A stretch of DNA of 64,000 bases from Riemerella anatipestifer. GTDB taxonomy: Bacteria > Bacteroidota > Bacteroidia > Flavobacteriales > Weeksellaceae. A program made the translations under genes and the position numbers. Below, piece after piece: positions 27,601 to 37,265 of the stretch (position 1 is its first letter; every line of letters begins with the position of its first letter). The notes beneath the pieces were generated by a model, which saw nothing but the letters and a program-made list of their open reading frames with translations, was not told the origin of the DNA and did not search any database. The DNA lies in assembly GCF_009663465.1 (NCBI RefSeq), contig NZ_QXHU01000001.1:124633-188632 (forward strand). Direction: 5' to 3'.

Positions 27601-28215
27601 AATTAGCAATCCTCTTCTACTATTATAAGTGGTTCTAGAATAAGTTATCTTACTATAATCCACAGTATTAGAGGTTGAATAATTCATATCTGTAAACCCT
27701 AAAAATAAATTAGCTAGGTTTAAAATCCTCGAAGGGTTTGATATATCTACCTGATTATAAATTATACTAGGCAACTGACGATTAGCCTCCGTACCATTAC
27801 CGCTATAAACTTTATCCTGATAATTGCTTTGATATAAATTCTCTAAATCAGCATTATCACCAAAAACCAATCTACCATTAGAACCCACAACCAATTTAGT
27901 ATAGGATTTGCCATAGAAACTAAAAGAAAAGCCAATATCTATGGCTTTAGAAAATTTATTATTTTCATTTCTTGCATCAAAAGGAACAAAAGTATACGGA
28001 TTAGCTATGTTTAAAGTAGTTTCTGTAATACTATAATCTCCTGTACTTATAGATTCAGCATTCAACGTTAGATTATAAATACTGCCTTCACAATAGTGTA
28101 CCGTCGCTGGCAAAGCTGTATTATCAGCAGTATTTATAATTATTTGACTAAAAAAAACAGAACTCCAAAGGAATAAGTAGACAAGTATTAACTTTTTCAT
28201 CTTACAAATTTGCAA
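24673..28215 (-). CDS. Large secreted protein with type IX secretion type-B sorting domain
   Basis: 1180 residues. After a signal peptide (KLILVYLFLWSSVFFSQ) comes a long region of beta-rich, Cys-containing repeats resembling Ig-like/PKD-type adhesin modules (for example SNNPQNYQNQT-like segments and repeated LEIC, ILIC and MYLC turns). The last 90 residues are the gliding-motility-associated C-terminal domain: NVITPNGDGKNDVWIVE, MIMDRYGKPVF-like strand, LVWDGTEKGRELPSATYWY. That domain directs export and surface attachment through the type IX system, so this is a surface adhesin-like protein. The catalytic function, if any, is not visible. Residues 70-250 may form a distinct beta-sandwich. 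Confidence 0.88.
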   Translation of the reverse strand: MQICKMKKLILVYLFLWSSVFFSQIIINTADNTALPATVHYCEGSIYNLTLNAESISTGDYSITETTLNIANPYTFVPFDARNENNKFSKAIDIGFSFSFYGKSYTKLVVGSNGRLVFGDNADLENLYQSNYQDKVYSGNGTEANRQLPSIIYNQVDISNPSRILNLANLFLGFTDMNYSTSNTVDYSKITYSRTTYNSRRGLLISFENVTEFHSNYSRTISSKVLLLEDNSFIVRVVKGLGQNAILGIQNSDASKYKLVREVYNNTNWTENGNTAYLFTPNQTLTPSAKWFVDGVERSTDRNFTYLPVNDTERLKAEITFSDGTTPIGNPISQEVEFKKVLTPSISSERQTGCAAGYKLSVQNPITGIVYQWYKEGESSAVTTGNSFIATTNGNYYVKANGCQESARTTVDISSDLPPIGFLENQIFTECDALGNNQKEINLLDKVGYLAGTDYTVVFLDEQGNVVATEANGYKYTIATGAEKILQMKVSSSNCTETRSFKLSYLSLPKASMVEQVCFDTTAYNLRESFENVYFGGRGYTFLYSVDGGNTYSALQEVNPRVNTQLMVKIKHPNFSCESVINLNFEFLDEVRIMPITPFPEHCFSSTEYFDLNQTKRELEYSPDIEATFYTDVALTQPIRNLNYRGSGIIYVKIKNTATGCTASLVPTLELKIYRKPSIYTNLLEQKISACGSSVFDLTITNTDRFIRNRGQWNGDLVIEYYDSNNQRLTETEWKNYNLSTRGRPYAIFVFNTTNNRECLDRIDYDLIELIKPQAISNQILICTESSYTLDNFRSKVISNPNNYTFLDENGNPLTLDFSWSALPYVVKFYIKNNETGCLSDLQQISFVKNTSVTVNNTINTLEICDTNFDGIDTFNLNYWKSQITSDNAATFEFYRDAARTNLINNPQNYQNQTAFGERIYGIAKKTGQCPNHFEFDLKVKVPTEISPISDMYLCYGESLSVSVSNASAFTSIKWKLPDGTTKTGVSLNLNYSEVQWGVYTVETVNAVGCPSIITFKVTDEHQPKIVNVITNNDRIEVTAEGGVQPYTYIFNGVPQQSNILLNPADSQYTIQVRAANGCLGVPLSVYFLKFTNVITPNGDGKNDVWIVEHLDKMKEVSMVIMDRYGKPVFKAESGDNLVWDGTEKGRELPSATYWYIVKWYNPATQRSEAKQGWILLKNY

Positions 28216-28286
28216 AATTTATAAACAACTCTACTGCTTTAAATACGAAAAAAATAAACAAGTAGTATTTTTAAGAAAAAAACTTT

Positions 28287-28294
28287 TACATTTG
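28287..28294 (+). promoter_or_regulatory. -7 element of the APC permease gene
   Basis: TACATTTG matches TAnnTTTG and lies 30 bases before the ATG. The -33 element is not clear. Confidence 0.45.
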
Positions 28295-28324
28295 TTCCCT
28301 TTTTAATGTTCATCTTTATAAGGT

Positions 28325-29998
28325 ATGAAACAACTATTTAAAACAAAATCATATAACCCTAATGACCTAGGAAGCTCTTTTGTGAGAACCTTAGGGGTTT
28401 GGGACATTGTATTCTTTGGGATTGCTGCCATTATAGGCGCTGGTAGTTTTAGTAGTCTAGGCGAAGCTATTTTTAGAGGAGGTCCTGGAGTTATTACACT
28501 TTATATTATCTGTGGAGTAGCTTGTGGTTTCACGGCTCTATGTTATGCCGAGTTCGCCAGTAGAATTCCCGCTGCTGGTTCTGCCTACACCTATGCCTAT
28601 GCAAGTTTTGGCGAGCTTATAGCTTGGATAATAGGCTGGGCACTAATTATGGAATATTCTTTCGGAAATATTTATGTTACCTTTTCTTGGTCAGATTACT
28701 TTACTTCTTTTCTCTCCAGAATAGGAATTAATATACCTGACTACCTCACTTGTAGCTACTCCGAAGCTAAAAAAGCCTTTTTCAAAGGGTCTACTCACCC
28801 TGCCCTTATTTCGGCTTGGAAAACCGCTCCTGTTGTTGGTGGATTAAAACTTATTGTGGATATTCCTGCTCTAGTTATCAATGGGTTAATTACTTGGGTA
28901 TGCTATGTAGGAGTAAAAGAAAGTAAAAATTTCAATAATTTATTGGTAATTCTAAAGTTAGTTGTTATTGTTCTAATTATTGCTGTAGGTGTATTCTACA
29001 TCAATACAGATAATTGGGTTCCCTTAAGCAATATTACTCACCAGCCTACAATGATGCCTAATGGATTTATTGGAGTGATGAGTGCCGTTTCTGGCGTATT
29101 TTTCGCCTATATCGGATTTGATGCTTTGAGTGTTTTATCCGAAGAAACCAAAAATCCTCAAAAAACACTTCCGAAAGGTATGATAATCTCCTTAGTGCTT
29201 TGCACGGCCATCTATATGTTACTTACATTAGTACTTACAGGTATGGTAGATTATAGAAAGTTTGATGGTGTAGGCGACCCACTTTCATTTATTTTTGAAC
29301 CATCTAACGCTAATGTCGCGTGGATGGAACTTGTGGTTTCAATTACTGCAATTATTGCGATAACTAGCGTTCTTCTCGTATTTCAAATGGGACAACCTAG
29401 AATATGGTACTCTATGAGCCGCGACGGACTACTTCCTAAAAAATTTCAACAAATACACCCTACAAGGAAAACACCTTCTTTTGCAACCATTATTACAGGT
29501 TTGGTTGTAGGCATTCCCATTTTATTTACAGATAAATCTTTCATCTTAGACTTTACGAGTATCGGTACCATATTTGCCTTTGTTTTAGTGTGTGGTGGCG
29601 TTCTTCTCTTACCAAGAAAAGAAAAAGTAGAAGGTCGTTTCCAGATGCCTTACATCAATGCTAAATATATTTTCCCAGTTTTATTTATCAGTGGAGTCGT
29701 TTTCTTCTATAATCTCATTCCTGAATTTTTCAGTACTTTGATGGATTGGAACGACCCTGAAGAAGGAGAATTTAGATTGGCCATATTTATTTATCTAATC
29801 ATTAACCTAGTTTTGTCTCTATTAGCTTTTGTTAAAAACCTATCTCTTATTCCACTATTAGGATTAAGTTCTTGCCTTTATCTCCTTACGGGAATGACTC
29901 ACGAAAACTGGTTCTGGTTTATTGTTTGGTTTGGGATTGGTTTGGTAGTTTACTTTGGTTATGGCTACAAAAACAGTAAACTTAGAGTACAACAATAA
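28325..29998 (+). CDS. APC family amino acid permease
   Basis: A 557-residue inner-membrane transporter with about 12-14 hydrophobic helices. The first helix unwound motif reads GIAAIIGAGSFSSLGEA (GxG substrate site), typical of the APC superfamily, cationic amino acid transporter branch. It imports or exchanges amino acids driven by an ion or by substrate exchange. The substrate cannot be fixed from sequence. A mid-protein insertion (YSEAKKAFFKGSTHPALISA) between early helices is typical of this subfamily in Bacteroidota. It has its own promoter and diverges from the T9SS gene. Confidence 0.9.
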   Translation: MKQLFKTKSYNPNDLGSSFVRTLGVWDIVFFGIAAIIGAGSFSSLGEAIFRGGPGVITLYIICGVACGFTALCYAEFASRIPAAGSAYTYAYASFGELIAWIIGWALIMEYSFGNIYVTFSWSDYFTSFLSRIGINIPDYLTCSYSEAKKAFFKGSTHPALISAWKTAPVVGGLKLIVDIPALVINGLITWVCYVGVKESKNFNNLLVILKLVVIVLIIAVGVFYINTDNWVPLSNITHQPTMMPNGFIGVMSAVSGVFFAYIGFDALSVLSEETKNPQKTLPKGMIISLVLCTAIYMLLTLVLTGMVDYRKFDGVGDPLSFIFEPSNANVAWMELVVSITAIIAITSVLLVFQMGQPRIWYSMSRDGLLPKKFQQIHPTRKTPSFATIITGLVVGIPILFTDKSFILDFTSIGTIFAFVLVCGGVLLLPRKEKVEGRFQMPYINAKYIFPVLFISGVVFFYNLIPEFFSTLMDWNDPEEGEFRLAIFIYLIINLVLSLLAFVKNLSLIPLLGLSSCLYLLTGMTHENWFWFIVWFGIGLVVYFGYGYKNSKLRVQQ

Positions 29999-30011
29999 GT
30001 CAAAAAAAGAT

Positions 30012-30019
30012 TATATTTG
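30012..30019 (+). promoter_or_regulatory. -7 element of the thioesterase gene
   Basis: TATATTTG matches TAnnTTTG, 27 bases before the ATG at 30047. Confidence 0.45.
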
Positions 30020-30046
30020 TGAGATGACTAGAAACACTTAATTAAA

Positions 30047-30433
30047 ATGACTTACGAAGAAAGAATAAAACAATCTGAAACGCACACTTTTAAGGTAGTA
30101 TTTCCTGACACTACTAACCACCATAATACTATGTTTGGCGGCACTATTATGAAAATAATGGACGAAGTTGCCTTCATTACTGCAACTAGATTTTCTAGGA
30201 AAACCATTGTAACAGTGAGTTGCGACCAAATTGATTTTAAAAAACCTATTCCTGCAGATACTTTAGTAGAACTTGTAGGGAAGGTAAAATCCGTAGGAAA
30301 CACCAGTCTAAAAGTAAGTGTGGAGGTTTTTATTGAAGAAATGTATGCTAACACAAGAGAAAAAGCAGTATTTGGTGATTTCACTCTCGTTGCTATAGAT
30401 GAGAACAAAAAACCAGTTAAAATACTTGACTAA
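30047..30433 (+). CDS. Acyl-CoA thioesterase (hotdog fold)
   Basis: 128 residues forming a single hotdog domain of the YciA/BFIT type, which hydrolyses acyl-CoA to fatty acid and CoA in the cytosol. The motif HHNTMFGGTIMKIMDEVAFI contains the conserved N-x-x-G/D helix, and VSCDQIDFKKPIP is the following strand. The short length suits a hexameric single-domain enzyme. Acyl chain specificity is not predictable. It is followed after 48 bases by the HD-hydrolase gene, possibly co-transcribed. Confidence 0.88.
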   Translation: MTYEERIKQSETHTFKVVFPDTTNHHNTMFGGTIMKIMDEVAFITATRFSRKTIVTVSCDQIDFKKPIPADTLVELVGKVKSVGNTSLKVSVEVFIEEMYANTREKAVFGDFTLVAIDENKKPVKILD

Positions 30434-30481
30434 TCTATTACTAAAAATAGTTTAATTATTTTTTGTTATTAGAATTATCAG

Positions 30482-30937
30482 ATGACAGACAAAATGATGA
30501 AAGAAGAATTGTTGCACAAAGCCATTAGAATTGCCCAAAATGCCCACCGTGGACAAACCGACAAATACAAAGCTCCTTATATAGGGCATGTGATGAGAGT
30601 GATGAATTACGGTAAAACTCTAGACGAAAAAATAGTAGGCGTACTACACGATGTTGTAGAAGACTGCCCAGAATACAGCATAGAATATCTAAAAAAACAA
30701 GGCTACCCAGATGAAATATTATTCGCGATAGAATGCCTTTCTAAGACCAACCCAGAGGAAAGCTATGACGATTTTATTAAACGTATTGAACAATCGCCTC
30801 TAGCTATTGCCGTTAAAATAAACGATTTAACCGATAATATGGATTTAAAAAGGGTAAACCGCCCGCTCACAGAAAAAGATTTGAAAAGGTTTAATAAATA
30901 TCTAAAAGCCTACCATTATCTTATAGAAAAATACTAA
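30482..30937 (+). CDS. Small HD-domain phosphohydrolase (SpoT/alarmone-hydrolase-like)
   Basis: 151 residues comprising one HD domain. The metal-binding pattern is visible: YIGHVMRVM (H), [10 protein letters not shown] (HD with the downstream E-D), and [14 protein letters not shown] (the final D/N block as in RelA/SpoT hydrolase domains). It lacks synthetase, TGS and ACT domains, so it fits small alarmone hydrolase or nucleotide phosphohydrolase proteins of the HD_4 type. A role in cleaving (p)ppGpp or a related nucleotide is inferred from the family. The 4-bp overlap of its end with the convergent pseudouridine synthase gene is notable. Confidence 0.75.
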   Translation: MTDKMMKEELLHKAIRIAQNAHRGQTDKYKAPYIGHVMRVMNYGKTLDEKIVGVLHDVVEDCPEYSIEYLKKQGYPDEILFAIECLSKTNPEESYDDFIKRIEQSPLAIAVKINDLTDNMDLKRVNRPLTEKDLKRFNKYLKAYHYLIEKY

Positions 30938-31659
30938 TCGTAAGTTTTCGCTGAATCTTTAATCAGATGGTTGAGGGTTTTCATCTCGTTGGGTGTCAGC
31001 TCTCGCCACTTTCCTATTGGTAAATCTAAATGGATATTCATAATTCTGATACGCTTTAGCTTCTTCACTTCGTATCCTAAATATTCGCACATACGGCGGA
31101 TTTGTCTATTCAGACCCTGGGTGAGTACAATCCTAAATTGCATTTTATCCAGCTGCTCCACTTCGCACTTTCTGGTAACTGTGCCTAGTATCGGCACTCC
31201 CGCTCTCATCTGTTCTAAAAATTTATTGGTAATAGGCTTATCTACCCTTACAATATATTCCTTTTCGTGGTTGTTTCTTGCCCTTAATATTTTATTAACA
31301 ATATCACCGTCTGAAGTCAGCAATATTAAACCCTCACTAGGCTTATCCAATCTTCCTATCGGGAAGATGCGTTTGGGATATTTGATGTAATCAATAATAT
31401 TATTCTTTTCTCGTTTAGTATCCGTTGTACAAACAATGCCCACTGGCTTATTAAATGCAATATAAACATTCTCTTCCTTTGGCTCGGTAATAAGCTTCCC
31501 ATCTACCTTTATCTCGTCTTCTGCACTTACTTTAGTCCCTAATTCTGGTATTTTACCATTGATGGTAATTCTCCCTTGTTCCAATATTTTATCTGCTTCT
31601 CTACGAGAACAAAAGCCTACTTCCGATAAATATTTATTGATTCTAACCTTTTCCACCAA
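30934..31659 (-). CDS. rluF: rRNA pseudouridine synthase, RluB/RluE/RluF (RsuA) family
   Basis: 241 residues. An N-terminal S4 RNA-binding domain spans residues 4-60 ([20 protein letters not shown]). The catalytic domain follows, with [17 protein letters not shown] containing the catalytic Asp (GRLD). The end [20 protein letters not shown] is typical. The closest match is the RluF-like enzyme acting on 23S rRNA, but RluB or RsuA activity cannot be excluded from sequence. It is adjacent to and probably co-transcribed with the outer-membrane protein gene. It overlaps the converging HD gene by 4 bases. Confidence 0.85.
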   Translation of the reverse strand: MVEKVRINKYLSEVGFCSRREADKILEQGRITINGKIPELGTKVSAEDEIKVDGKLITEPKEENVYIAFNKPVGIVCTTDTKREKNNIIDYIKYPKRIFPIGRLDKPSEGLILLTSDGDIVNKILRARNNHEKEYIVRVDKPITNKFLEQMRAGVPILGTVTRKCEVEQLDKMQFRIVLTQGLNRQIRRMCEYLGYEVKKLKRIRIMNIHLDLPIGKWRELTPNEMKTLNHLIKDSAKTYD

Positions 31660-32220
31660 CTATAAATTTTTATTACTATAAAATACAATACCATAAGAGA
31701 AACCTATGAACCAATTCCCCATACTGTACCCTTCTAAAGACAGCTCAAACTTTTGCCCTAAATTACGATAAATAGAAGCATCAAACTTACCAACACTTAG
31801 TCCCCAGTACGCTGTATCATTGGCTGCGGAACGATTGAACTGTTTACCCAATTTCAATCCTATATAACCAAAATCATGGTCTTCGGCTTTGGTAACAAAT
31901 ATATACGGGTTGATGGTGTAATACAATAAATGGTAATTATCCGAAACATAGCTATACTTAATCCCTCCCGAAATAGCCAACCAATTAAAAGGTTGTACGC
32001 CCAATTCAGAAGCAAACCCATAAGCAAATTTTTCATCGCTTCGGCTATTATTCAGTGTATTATTATTTGTATTGGTATTATTTCCTCTAAGAATAGAGGC
32101 TAAATCTAACCCTACATTAGCATTTATTCCTGTGAATATTCCCAACTTATCAGATTTTTGTTCTTGAGCAAAGCTACCTAAAAAAGTAAGTGCAAAACAG
32201 AATACAAAAATTTTATCCAT
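31660..32220 (-). CDS. Outer-membrane beta-barrel-like protein
   Basis: 186 residues from the chosen ATG. The signal peptide is MDKIFVFCFALTFLGSFAQ. The rest alternates hydrophobic and polar residues with many aromatics and glycine (GVQPFNWLAISGGIKYSY, FIGFSYGIVFY), as in small 8-stranded barrels, and it ends near an aromatic residue. A longer frame from 32253 overlaps truB and lacks a signal at its start, so 32220 is preferred. No specific family named. It lies between truB and the rRNA pseudouridine synthase, both on the same strand. Confidence 0.7.
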   Translation of the reverse strand: MDKIFVFCFALTFLGSFAQEQKSDKLGIFTGINANVGLDLASILRGNNTNTNNNTLNNSRSDEKFAYGFASELGVQPFNWLAISGGIKYSYVSDNYHLLYYTINPYIFVTKAEDHDFGYIGLKLGKQFNRSAANDTAYWGLSVGKFDASIYRNLGQKFELSLEGYSMGNWFIGFSYGIVFYSNKNL

Positions 32221-32224
32221 ATCA

Positions 32225-32923
32225 TTAAATATTATTGGTAAAACTAAACTCATTTGTTAAAAATTGTTCCGAAGCCTGTTCTACAGAAAAATCACCAATC
32301 TTAGTCCTTCTCAGCTGTGTAAGATAAGCTCCTACACCTAAAGCCTGACCTATATCGTGTGCTAAACTTCGGATATAAGTCCCTTTAGAACACCCTACAC
32401 TAAACCTCACAAAAGGCAAATCAGCCTCTATATTGTCTATAAAGTAAATGGTGGTTTTCCGTTTCTTTAGTTCCACCTCTTCACCTGCTCTGGCAAGATT
32501 GTATGCTCTTTCGCCATCTACTTTAATCGCAGAAAATATAGGTGGCGTTTGGTCTATCTCTCCCACAAAACTATCCAAAGTTTCTAAAATTTGCTCTTTA
32601 GTGATGGTACTAATATCTTGGGGTAATATTTCTGGTTCTTCGGTGTCATAAGAAGCCGTCTGAACTCCAATTTTTATTTCGGCGTGATACTCTTTTGGAG
32701 CATTTTGTATTTCTGGGATAGTCTTAGTTGCCTTGCCCGTGCAGACCACCAAAAGCCCTGTGGCTCTAGGGTCTAATGTTCCTGCATGACCAATTTTAAT
32801 CTTCTTTAGTTTAAACTCTCTTTTCAGTTTGAATTTCATTTTATTAACCGCCTGAAAGGAAGTCCAATCCAAAGGCTTATCTACCAAAAATACCTGTCCA
32901 GCTTGTATTTCTTCTAATGTCAT
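32225..32923 (-). CDS. truB: tRNA pseudouridine-55 synthase
   Basis: 232 residues. It makes the universal pseudouridine at tRNA position 55 in the T-loop. The N-terminus FLVDKPLDWTSFQAVNKM and the catalytic segment IGHAGTLDPRATGLLVVCTG (Asp in GTLDP) are diagnostic. QTPPIFSAIKVDGERAYNLAR and CSKGTYIRSLAHDIG follow in family order. It is shorter than E. coli TruB because the C-terminal PUA domain is absent, which is common in Bacteroidota. Confidence 0.95.
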   Translation of the reverse strand: MTLEEIQAGQVFLVDKPLDWTSFQAVNKMKFKLKREFKLKKIKIGHAGTLDPRATGLLVVCTGKATKTIPEIQNAPKEYHAEIKIGVQTASYDTEEPEILPQDISTITKEQILETLDSFVGEIDQTPPIFSAIKVDGERAYNLARAGEEVELKKRKTTIYFIDNIEADLPFVRFSVGCSKGTYIRSLAHDIGQALGVGAYLTQLRRTKIGDFSVEQASEQFLTNEFSFTNNI

Positions 32924-33067
32924 TACTTCTATATTCTCTGCTACAAAAATAACAATTAAGTTTTACTCATTAGCATCATCAAAAGTTTATTCATAAAATT
33001 AACTTAGCTTAATAGAAATACTTTTTTAATATTTAATTAAATCAAATGAGAGTTAATTCTGTCGTAA

Positions 33068-33838
<771 letters not shown>

Positions 33839-33875
33839 GAGTTTTATATAATTAAAAAAATAATCATTAAATAAA

Positions 33876-34430
33876 ATGGAAGAGATACAGTTGATATTAG
33901 ACAATGCTCGTCAGGAAATGGACGCTGCGATTAAACACCTAGAACACGCTTTCTTAAAGATTAGAGCTGGGCGCGCTTCTACGGCTATGGTACAAGATGT
34001 AATGGTGGAATACTATGGTAGCCCTACTCCTCTTAACCAAGTTGCGAATGTTTCTATCCCTGATGCGATGACTATTGCTATCCAACCTTGGGACAGGTCG
34101 GCTATTAAGGATGTAGAGAAGGGGATTATTAACTCTAACTTAGGGTTTGCTCCGTCTAACAATGGTGATACTATTATCCTAAATGTACCCCCGCTAACTG
34201 AAGAGAGAAGAAAAGACCTTGCAAAGCAAGCTAAAGCGGAAGCGGAACAGACTAAAGTAACTGTAAGAAATGCAAGACAAGATGCAATGAAAGACCTTAA
34301 GAAGCTAGATGGGGTATCCGAAGATATTATTAAAGATACCGAAAACGAGGTTCAGCAGCTTACAGATAAGTACATTAGTACGATAGACGACCACTACAAA
34401 CATAAAGAAGTGGATATTATGAAAATATAA
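33876..34430 (+). CDS. frr: Ribosome recycling factor
   Basis: 184 residues, the normal length. It splits post-termination ribosomes together with EF-G. The three-helix body is recognised by HLEHAFLKIRAGRASTAMV near residue 20, NVSIPDAMTIAIQPWD, and LTEERRKDLAKQAKAEAEQ in the long helices. It lies 37 bases after pyrH and is followed by a terminator. Confidence 0.97.
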   Translation: MEEIQLILDNARQEMDAAIKHLEHAFLKIRAGRASTAMVQDVMVEYYGSPTPLNQVANVSIPDAMTIAIQPWDRSAIKDVEKGIINSNLGFAPSNNGDTIILNVPPLTEERRKDLAKQAKAEAEQTKVTVRNARQDAMKDLKKLDGVSEDIIKDTENEVQQLTDKYISTIDDHYKHKEVDIMKI

Positions 34431-34435
34431 AAACT

Positions 34436-34468
34436 AAAGCTACCTTTTTAGGTAGCTTTGTTTTTTTA
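34436..34468 (+). terminator. pyrH-frr terminator
   Basis: AAAGCTACC (34436-34444) pairs with GGTAGCTTT (34451-34459), followed by GTTTTTTTA. Confidence 0.85.
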
Positions 34469-34523
34469 GGAGTTATTCTTAGAGGAAGAAGAATTGGGGA
34501 ATATAACCCAAGCTCAGATTAAA

Positions 34524-34560
34524 TACAATAAACCCCTAGAAATTTCTAGGGGTTTGTATT
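34524..34560 (-). terminator. Palindromic terminator between frr and clpP
   Basis: AAACCCCTAGAAA (34530-34542) meets TTTCTAGGGGTTT (34543-34555), a perfect 26-base palindrome with AT-rich flanks on both sides. It probably ends clpP transcription from the right. Confidence 0.75.
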
Positions 34561-34573
34561 TATATCAGTCTAT

Positions 34574-35248
34574 TTATTTTCTAGCTAGAACTTCGTCTAT
34601 CATTCCGAATTCTTTAGCTTCTTCGGAGGTCATCCAGTAATCTCTATCGGAAGATTTTTCAACCCATTCATAAGATTGTCCAGAATGTTCAGAGATAATA
34701 TCATAAAGTTCCTTCTTTAGCTTCAGCATTTCTCTAAGATTGATTTCCATATCGCTAGCCACACCTTGAGCTCCACCGCTAGGCTGATGTATCATCACTC
34801 TAGAATGTTTAAGAGCAGAGCGTTTACCCTTTTCTCCCGCTACAAGAAGCACGGCTCCCATAGAAGCAGCCATACCTGTACAGATAGTAGCTACATCAGG
34901 CTTAATGATTTGCATCGTGTCATAAATTCCCAACCCTGCATATACACTTCCGCCAGGAGAGTTAATGTAAATCTGAATGTCTTTAGAAGGGTCTGCACTC
35001 TCTAAAAATAGAAGCTGAGCCGTTACAATATTAGCAACTTGGTCGTCTATACCAGTGCCTAGAAAGATAATTCTATCCATCATCAATCTAGAAAAAACGT
35101 CCATTTGTGCTACATTCATACGGCGTTCCTCCATAATGTATGGCGTAAGGTTGGTTGGGTTAAAAGTCCCCATATATTGGTCGGTAGCTAGTCCATTATT
35201 TCCTAAGTGCTTTACCGAAAAATCTCTAAATTCCTTTTTAATATCCAT
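34574..35248 (-). CDS. clpP: ATP-dependent Clp protease proteolytic subunit
   Basis: 224 residues. The serine peptidase that assembles into a 14-mer chamber and works with ClpX/ClpA-type unfoldases. The active-site serine lies in CTGMAASMGAVLL (MAASM), the histidine in MIHQPSGGAQGVASD, with the conserved downstream Asp. The N-terminal extension is slightly longer than in E. coli. It is transcribed leftward on its own, 79 bases after dnaG. Confidence 0.97.
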   Translation of the reverse strand: MDIKKEFRDFSVKHLGNNGLATDQYMGTFNPTNLTPYIMEERRMNVAQMDVFSRLMMDRIIFLGTGIDDQVANIVTAQLLFLESADPSKDIQIYINSPGGSVYAGLGIYDTMQIIKPDVATICTGMAASMGAVLLVAGEKGKRSALKHSRVMIHQPSGGAQGVASDMEINLREMLKLKKELYDIISEHSGQSYEWVEKSSDRDYWMTSEEAKEFGMIDEVLARK

Positions 35249-35327
35249 ATTGTGTTATATTTTATTTTCAAATTCAAATACCAATATTGTACCCGAAGTT
35301 TTTTGAGCGGTAAAAATAGTCATTCTG

Positions 35328-37250
35328 TCATAAAACACGAAACAATTTTTGGTCTATGGTATTTTTTAGCATCGTTAGTTTGATTATTTTTTGATAAATT
35401 TCTGTTTTATCTTCAATTTCGGTATTTTTCAAATCCTCTATCATTTTCATAATGTATTCTCGCTTGTAGCGATAGATGGTATCGGTAACTAATTTATTGA
35501 TAGATTTTTCTTTTGGTAAAAGGTAAATATTATGTTTTTTCCAATCACTTAGCTGATAGGGCTCTACTAAAGCATTGGCTACTTTATTAGTAATTTCTTC
35601 ATCCATTAAGGTAATGAAAAAACGCTCTGACCTCAGTTCATTGGTTTGGATACCTTGTTTTATTTCGTTGATGATTTTCCTATTGGTTTCAGATTGTATC
35701 TCACAATTATCCTCTTCCATTCGGCATATTACTTCTTCAATAACGGTGGTTTGGTAAACTTTATCTTCGGCATCTTTCATTTCAATAATATAATCTCCAT
35801 ACTTTAACATTAGTTCTACCATTTGTTCTTCCAAATAGAGTAGGGTGGTGTTGGCTTTAGTAAAGTCCGAAGTAATAATCTCTAGCTTAGGCTGTGGCTG
35901 AGGTGTAGTTTTTTTAGGTGTTAAATGTTGCTGTTCTTTAACCTGTTGTTGTATGCCTAGTTCGTTAAATAAACTCTGTTCCGAAAGCCCAAATTTGTTA
36001 GAAATTTCCTTGAGGTAAATCTCTTGTTTTAAAACATTCCCGACAAATGCCACCGATTTTACAATATCTCTAATGGCTTCGGATTTTTTTATAGGGTCGT
36101 GTTCTACATCTTTGAGTAGAATTTCTGCTTTAAAATTGATGAAATCTTGGGCGTTATTTTGTATAAAATCTTCTACAAACTCCTTTGGGTGTTTCCTAGA
36201 GAACGAGTCTGGGTCGTCTCCATCAGGGAAAAGTAAGATTCTGATATTCATTCCTTCAGAAAGGAGCATATCTATACTTCTAAAACTAGCCTTAATTCCT
36301 GCAGCATCTCCATCAAAAAGTATGGTTACATTTTCTGTAAGCCTTTTAATGAGTTTAATTTGCTCTGTGGTAAGTGCCGTCCCAGAACTCGCTACCACAT
36401 GCTCTATCCCCGCTTGATGCAGTGCTACCACGTCCATATAACCCTCTACTAGTAAACATAAATTCTGTTTAGAAATGGCTTGTTTACTTTGGTTAAGCCC
36501 ATAGAGAACATTAGATTTATGATAAATTTCTGTCTCAGGAGAATTGAGGTACTTGGCAGTTTTAACATTAGATTTTAAAATCCTAGCTCCAAACCCTAAG
36601 ACTCTTCCAGAAAAACTATGGATGGGAAATATAACCCTTTCTCTAAAACGGTCTAAGCCATCAGGAGCATAATCTGTAAAAATGGATAATCCTGATTTTT
36701 CTAAAATTTCTTTGGTGTAGCCTTTAGAAATAGCATACTCTGTGAAGGCATTTTTTTGAATAGGAGAGTAGCCTAGCTGAAATTTTTTTATAATATCCTC
36801 TCGTAACTCTCTTTCTTTGAAATAAGATAAACCAATGCTTTTACCTTCTTCGGTTTCCCAAATTTGTTTTTGATAGTAGTGGTTGGCTACTTCGTGTATT
36901 TTATAGAGTAAATCTTTTTCGGTTTGGGCTGTTTTTTCTTCTTCGGTAAGCTCTCTTTGATGTTCTTCTATTTCGATGCCGTATTTTTTTGCGGCAAATC
37001 TGAGAGCTTCGGGATAGCTGAAATTCTCTATCTCCATTAAAAAAGAAATAGCTGTACCTCCTTTTCCAGAGGAAAAATCCTTCCAAATTTGCTTGGAAGG
37101 AGACACAATAAAACTAGGTGTTTTTTCATCTACAAAAGGGCTGAGTCCTTTATAATTAGACCCCGCTCTTTTGAGTTGAACATATTCACCCACAATTTCT
37201 TCCACTCGTACGGCGGAAAAAATTTTGTCTATCGTTTCTTTAGTTATCAA
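35328..37250 (-). CDS. dnaG: DNA primase
   Basis: 640 residues. It makes RNA primers for lagging-strand synthesis. The N-terminal zinc-binding region (residues 1-100) has lost the usual cysteine ligands: YKGLSPFVDEKTPSFIVSPS stands where CHZC-type primases have C-P-F-H...C..C. The TOPRIM catalytic core (LLVEGYMDVVALHQAGIEHV, then LFDGDAAGIKAS) is intact. The C-terminal helicase-interacting part is present, with a proline/glutamine-rich linker (TPKKTTPQPQPK). Substitution of the zinc ligands is a noted oddity; the fold may be held without metal. It follows dedA by 15 bases and is probably co-transcribed with it. Confidence 0.95.
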   Translation of the reverse strand: MITKETIDKIFSAVRVEEIVGEYVQLKRAGSNYKGLSPFVDEKTPSFIVSPSKQIWKDFSSGKGGTAISFLMEIENFSYPEALRFAAKKYGIEIEEHQRELTEEEKTAQTEKDLLYKIHEVANHYYQKQIWETEEGKSIGLSYFKERELREDIIKKFQLGYSPIQKNAFTEYAISKGYTKEILEKSGLSIFTDYAPDGLDRFRERVIFPIHSFSGRVLGFGARILKSNVKTAKYLNSPETEIYHKSNVLYGLNQSKQAISKQNLCLLVEGYMDVVALHQAGIEHVVASSGTALTTEQIKLIKRLTENVTILFDGDAAGIKASFRSIDMLLSEGMNIRILLFPDGDDPDSFSRKHPKEFVEDFIQNNAQDFINFKAEILLKDVEHDPIKKSEAIRDIVKSVAFVGNVLKQEIYLKEISNKFGLSEQSLFNELGIQQQVKEQQHLTPKKTTPQPQPKLEIITSDFTKANTTLLYLEEQMVELMLKYGDYIIEMKDAEDKVYQTTVIEEVICRMEEDNCEIQSETNRKIINEIKQGIQTNELRSERFFITLMDEEITNKVANALVEPYQLSDWKKHNIYLLPKEKSINKLVTDTIYRYKREYIMKMIEDLKNTEIEDKTEIYQKIIKLTMLKNTIDQKLFRVL

Positions 37251-37265
37251 ATTTTTATGATGAAA

